Source: a virus
Reading direction: 5' to 3' (one strand)
Length of the DNA stretch: 24,229 nucleotides
Virus record (IMG/VR): IMGVR_UViG_3300028384_001457
Coordinates: 1-24,229 of that record
Positions within the stretch are counted from its first letter, which is position 1. Each line of letters begins with the position of its first letter. Shown here piece after piece: positions 22,424-24,229 of the stretch. A program made the translations under genes and the position numbers. Under the pieces are notes generated by a model. That model worked only from the letters and a program-made list of their open reading frames with translations, made no database searches and was not told where the DNA came from.

Positions 22424-22855
22424 TCAGTCCTCTGTTAGCAATTGTTTTCCAATGGGAATTTTGCGAGGACGCTTTTCTTCTGGAAGTTCTACTTTCAGGT
22501 CAATGACTAGTAGACCATTCTTGAAGTCAGCTCCATCCACTACAACGTGTTCGGACAGACGGAACGTTCGTGTGAATCTCTTTGTAGAGACTCCTTTGTG
22601 CAGGTATTCTACATCACTTTTAGGCGGTTCACCTTTGATGATGAGTATCCCCTCCTTCAACTCTACTTCAATCTCGTCCTTCCCGTAGCCAGCTAAAGCT
22701 AGTTCGATACTATACTCTGTCTCACTGTGCTTGACTACGTTGTGCCTCGGGTATGTATTATCACCAACTTGTTGCAGCTTAGTGATCTCATCCCAGAGGT
22801 GGTCGAATCCGATAAAGCTAGAGGTAGGGAACGTAAAATGTTTAGTCGTAACCAT
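22424..22855 (-). CDS. Hsp20 (alpha-crystallin) small heat-shock protein
   Basis: A 143-residue IbpA-type chaperone from ATG 22855 (MVTTKHFTFPTSSFIGFDHLW), chosen for the AAGGAG about 10 nt upstream; a longer frame to 22912 would enter the tmRNA region. The alpha-crystallin domain runs from about 33 to 122: YSIELALAGYGKDEIEVELKEGILIIKGE, RFTRTFRLSEHVVVDGADFKNGLLVIDL, with the A-x-x-x-N-G-L-L signature. Small Hsp20s are common in T4-like marine phages and are thought to hold unfolded proteins during virion assembly. TATAAATA 60 nt upstream suggests late transcription. Together with tmRNA this forms a protein quality-control pair. Confidence 0.92.
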   Translation of the reverse strand: MVTTKHFTFPTSSFIGFDHLWDEITKLQQVGDNTYPRHNVVKHSETEYSIELALAGYGKDEIEVELKEGILIIKGEPPKSDVEYLHKGVSTKRFTRTFRLSEHVVVDGADFKNGLLVIDLKVELPEEKRPRKIPIGKQLLTED

Positions 22856-22917
22856 AGTGGTTTTCTCCTTTTTTATTAAGCAAGAATTATGTGACCCGAT
22901 TATCGGCATCACGCACC

Positions 22918-22925
22918 TATTTATA
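22918..22925 (-). promoter_or_regulatory. T4-type late promoter box before hsp20
   Basis: TATAAATA on the minus strand is a perfect match to the T4 late promoter octamer. It lies in the loop of a 6-bp hairpin (GCACCT...AGGTGC, 22913-22932) near the 3' end of the tmRNA coding piece, so it could give a separate hsp20 message with a leader of about 55 nt. Confidence 0.55.
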
Positions 22926-22968
22926 AAGGTGCCTCGTTTGGCGACGAGGTGAGGCAGACCTCGCGGGA

Positions 22969-23013
22969 TTAGGCAGCTAGTGCGAAATCACCGTAGTAGT
23001 TGTCATCGTTTGC
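22969..23013 (-). other. tmRNA tag reading frame
   Basis: The frame GCA...TAA encodes ANDDNYYGDFALAA and stop. It starts with the AND resume sequence and ends with the ALAA degron read by ClpXP and related proteases. It follows AAAAATAGTT, close to the bases before the E. coli resume codon. Confidence 0.95.
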
Positions 23014-23101
23014 AACTATTTTTGTTTGACCCTGTTTAACGTCAGCATCATTGACGATTCTCCACTTGCTTTCAGTCGCCCGTCGAATCCATTACGCCCC
23101 C

Positions 23102-23185
23102 ATCATAAGCTGACTCTGAAACTTGGGAGTCTATCTCCAAGTACAACCCAACACTAGACCCATGTAAGATTGCGAGTCAGCTTAT
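23102..23185 (-). repeat. tmRNA intervening segment bounded by a 12-bp inverted repeat
   Basis: ATAAGCTGACTC (minus strand 23185-23174) and GAGTCAGCTTAT (23116-23105) are perfect reverse complements that bracket the segment between acceptor and coding pieces. The first A of the left arm is the last base of CCA. A second hairpin (CTTGGAG...CTCCCAAG with one bulge) lies inside. The repeat would extend the acceptor stem and hold the precursor together before cleavage. Confidence 0.85.
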
Positions 23186-23243
23186 GGTGGAGGCGGGCGG
23201 AGTCGAACCGCCGTCCGCACTTCCTAATACAAGCTTCATCGAA

Positions 23244-23360
23244 TTAGTTATTTATTTTTTCGTAGTAATCTCTTTCACATTTACCACTACAAAACTTAGC
23301 GAAGATAATGACTGCAGTAAACAGCTTACCACATCCTTCACACTTACGCTTCTCCGCCAC
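23244..23360 (-). CDS. 38-residue Cys4 (zinc-binding) mini protein, GTG start
   Basis: The frame begins with GTG at 23360, 9 nt after GGAGG in the end of the peroxiredoxin gene, and overlaps that gene by 17 nt. It reads MAEKRKCEGCGKLFTAVIIF, then AKFCSGKCERDYYEKINN. C7-x2-C10 and C24-x3-C28 form a treble-clef-like or zinc-ribbon-like Cys4 site, with basic residues next to the first pair. The stop lies right before the tmRNA acceptor region. Such mini zinc proteins often bind nucleic acid or protein partners; function here is unknown. Confidence 0.65.
   Translation of the reverse strand: MAEKRKCEGCGKLFTAVIIFAKFCSGKCERDYYEKINN
23249..23256 (-). promoter_or_regulatory. Putative late promoter before tmRNA
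   Basis: AATAAATA on the minus strand, inside the last codons of the Cys4 mini gene. With T4-type spacing, RNA would begin near 23243, just ahead of the acceptor piece. Confidence 0.4.
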
Positions 23361-23880
23361 TCTTAAGAGCCTCCAAAATATTTTGTGGTGATGTCTCTCC
23401 GTAGGGATCATCTTTAGCGTTATGTGCTCGCCCGGGTTCTTCGAACCATTCAGTTACCTCGCCATTTTTTACGACCATTGCGTAGCGCCATGATCTCTGA
23501 CCAAAACTAAGATTATCTTTCGATACGATCATATTCATGCCGATTGTAAAAAGACCAGATCCATCAGGAATGAGTTTCACGTTTTCAAGATTATTGGCCT
23601 TACCCCATGCATTCATAACAAAGCTGTCGTTTACTGATAGACAATAGATATCGTCAATTCCTAGTTCATAAAACTCAGGTGCTAAACGTTCAAAATCTGG
23701 TAATTGGAATGTTGAGCACGTCGGTGTAAATGCACCGGGCAAAGAAAAAACTAAAACATTACGACCTTTGAAGATCATATCAGTTGTAAGTTCTTCCCAT
23801 CGATATGGATTGTCACCTTCTATTGAATCATCTCTTACACGAGTATTGAATATAAGAGTTGGAACGGTCATTCCCTTCAT
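23344..23880 (-). CDS. Peroxiredoxin, Prx5 type
   Basis: A 178-residue thiol peroxidase that reduces H2O2 and organic peroxides. VLVFSLPGAFTPTCS holds the peroxidatic Cys55 in the P-x-x-x-T-x-x-C motif, preceded by the Prx fold strand. Cys80 lies 25 residues later, the same spacing as Cys47 and Cys72 of human PRDX5. There is no C-terminal resolving Cys, so it would act as a 1-Cys enzyme or use glutathione or glutaredoxin. GQRSWRYAMVVKNG carries the catalytic Arg. AGGAG lies 6 nt before the ATG (MKGMTVPTLIF). A phage antioxidant enzyme beside Hsp20 and tmRNA suggests a stress block. Confidence 0.92.
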   Translation of the reverse strand: MKGMTVPTLIFNTRVRDDSIEGDNPYRWEELTTDMIFKGRNVLVFSLPGAFTPTCSTFQLPDFERLAPEFYELGIDDIYCLSVNDSFVMNAWGKANNLENVKLIPDGSGLFTIGMNMIVSKDNLSFGQRSWRYAMVVKNGEVTEWFEEPGRAHNAKDDPYGETSPQNILEALKSGGEA

Positions 23881-23889
23881 GTTTTTCTC

Positions 23890-24201
23890 CTATCTACGCA
23901 TGCGCGAGATATCTTCAGCATGCTGTTGATCTATAACTGGTACTGCATTTGATTTGTGCATCGTAGCGATGCCTTTGACAAGTGTGCCTGTATACTTTTG
24001 AGGTTCGACTCTAGCTGTCGTGCCTGTCATATCGGCTGACTTATATATAACACCTTCATCACGGCGCGGTGGTGCCGCTTTGGTTTGCATTGGTTTAAAT
24101 GCTGGCTTATACTTGCCATACACTTCACCCTTAGCCTTTTTAGCTTTGCGCTTTCGGCCGTGCATATCATATGAAAGAGTGTTAGTGAACATCATACCCA
24201 T
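23890..24201 (-). CDS. Small basic conserved phage protein
   Basis: A 103-residue protein rich in Lys and Arg. The N-terminus MGMMFTNTLSYDMHGRKRKA is followed by KKAKGEVYGKYKPAF, and a C-terminal block (YTGTLVKGIATMHKSNAVPVI, HAEDISRMRR). Proteins with an N-terminal T-N-T-L-S-Y-x-x-x-G-R-K-R-K and this C-terminal block are common in T4-like marine phages. GGAG is 7 nt before the ATG. No domain recognised; nucleic-acid binding is possible from charge. Confidence 0.65.
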   Translation of the reverse strand: MGMMFTNTLSYDMHGRKRKAKKAKGEVYGKYKPAFKPMQTKAAPPRRDEGVIYKSADMTGTTARVEPQKYTGTLVKGIATMHKSNAVPVIDQQHAEDISRMRR

Positions 24202-24229
24202 AATAAATCTCCATTTGACTGGAGTCTAT
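24202..24229 (-). promoter_or_regulatory. Leader, probably of a TAGAATA promoter cut by the window edge
   Basis: The minus strand reads ATAGACTCCAGTCAAATGGAG before the first gene. The promoter at 8978-9006 is followed by TAGAATAGACTAGTCAAATGGAGA, so the two leaders match except for a 2-nt insert. The -10 box TAGAAT would continue past the edge. Confidence 0.4.

Larger units (their letters stand above)
22911..23243 (-). ncRNA. ssrA: tmRNA, circularly permuted (two-piece) form
   Basis: The 3' acceptor piece precedes the coding piece. Acceptor (about 23243-23185): T arm GGCGG-TTCGACT-CCGCC (23212-23196), 3' acceptor strand CGCCTCC, then ACCA ending at 23185. Coding piece begins at 23101 with GGGGGCGTAATGGATTCGACGGG-like tmRNA 5' sequence. 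The two strands pair over 7 bp, including G3-U70, the alanine identity pair. The tag frame follows AATAGTT. An H-type pseudoknot lies after the tag: CGAGGT (22963-22958) with ACCTCG (22950-22945), and GCCTC (22955-22951) with GAGGC (22935-22931). GCAAGT in the coding piece can pair with GCTTGT in the acceptor as helix P2. An 83-nt segment between the pieces should be removed. Outer ends are approximate. The tRNA-like part and tag are certain; processing is inferred from known permuted tmRNAs. Confidence 0.95.

Noticed and set aside
22856-22912. Longer N-terminus for Hsp20
   Set aside because: The extension lacks a ribosome site and overlaps the tmRNA 3' region; ATG 22855 has AAGGAG upstream.
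23184-23366. Plus-strand 60-residue frame over the tmRNA acceptor
   Set aside because: It is the reverse complement of the T arm and the Cys4 mini gene; no ribosome site or family similarity.
1-24229. CRISPR arrays, insertion sequences and ordinary tRNA genes
   Set aside because: No regularly spaced repeats, transposase-like proteins or cloverleafs other than the tmRNA tRNA-like domain were seen.

Overview
The window is a segment of an AT-rich, T4-like marine myovirus genome. Three replication and recombination proteins define it: a family B DNA polymerase (gp43), a UvsX recombinase and a DnaB-type helicase (gp41). They sit among small conserved phage genes packed with 1-20 nt overlaps (ATGA, TAATG). 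Nearly everything reads on the minus strand; the exception is a T4-type lysozyme at about 21 kb. The host is probably a heterotrophic alphaproteobacterium. The main hint is a phage-borne tmRNA gene of circularly permuted (two-piece) design, a form known mainly from Alphaproteobacteria and some cyanobacteria. No photosynthesis genes are present.

Layout in the direction of minus-strand transcription (right to left): (1) 24.2-22.4 kb: a conserved small protein, a Prx5-type peroxiredoxin, a 38-residue Cys4 protein with a GTG start, the permuted ssrA gene with tag ANDDNYYGDFALAA, and an Hsp20 chaperone, which together look like a stress and quality-control block. (2) 22.4-20.9 kb: small secreted or membrane proteins and the opposite-strand lysozyme. 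(3) 20.9-16.6 kb: gp43, an odd QueC-like PP-loop protein, and two conserved phage proteins. (4) 16.6-12.3 kb: a translationally coupled surface-glycan set (phosphodiesterase-like, sugar nucleotidyltransferase, HAD phosphatase, and two glycosyltransferase-like proteins carrying three copies of one domain). (5) 12.3-9.0 kb: uvsX, a mini membrane protein, gp41 and small genes. (6) 9.0-7.0 kb: small membrane and lipoproteins and an FkbM-like protein. (7) 7.0-2.9 kb: conserved phage proteins, an alternative oxidase, a DUF6356-like mini protein and a large ligase-like nucleotidyltransferase. (8) 2.9-0 kb: two methyltransferases, an unknown protein, a sulfotransferase and a GT25 glycosyltransferase cut by the window edge.

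Two promoter classes are visible. Three sites match T[T/G]TAC[A/T]-N17-TAGAATA (host sigma70-like, probably early). They lie before gp43, before uvsX and before the small-gene block at 8.95 kb; a likely fourth is cut by the right edge. NATAAATA boxes (T4-type late promoters) lie before the tmRNA, before hsp20, at 21.88 kb and at 6.39 kb. The most notable element is the permuted phage tmRNA: its acceptor stem, G3-U70 pair, T arm, tag frame, candidate H-type pseudoknot and a 12-bp inverted repeat bracketing the excised segment can all be read directly from the bases. No gene-free stretch exceeds 300 bases; the longest non-coding piece is the tmRNA locus itself.
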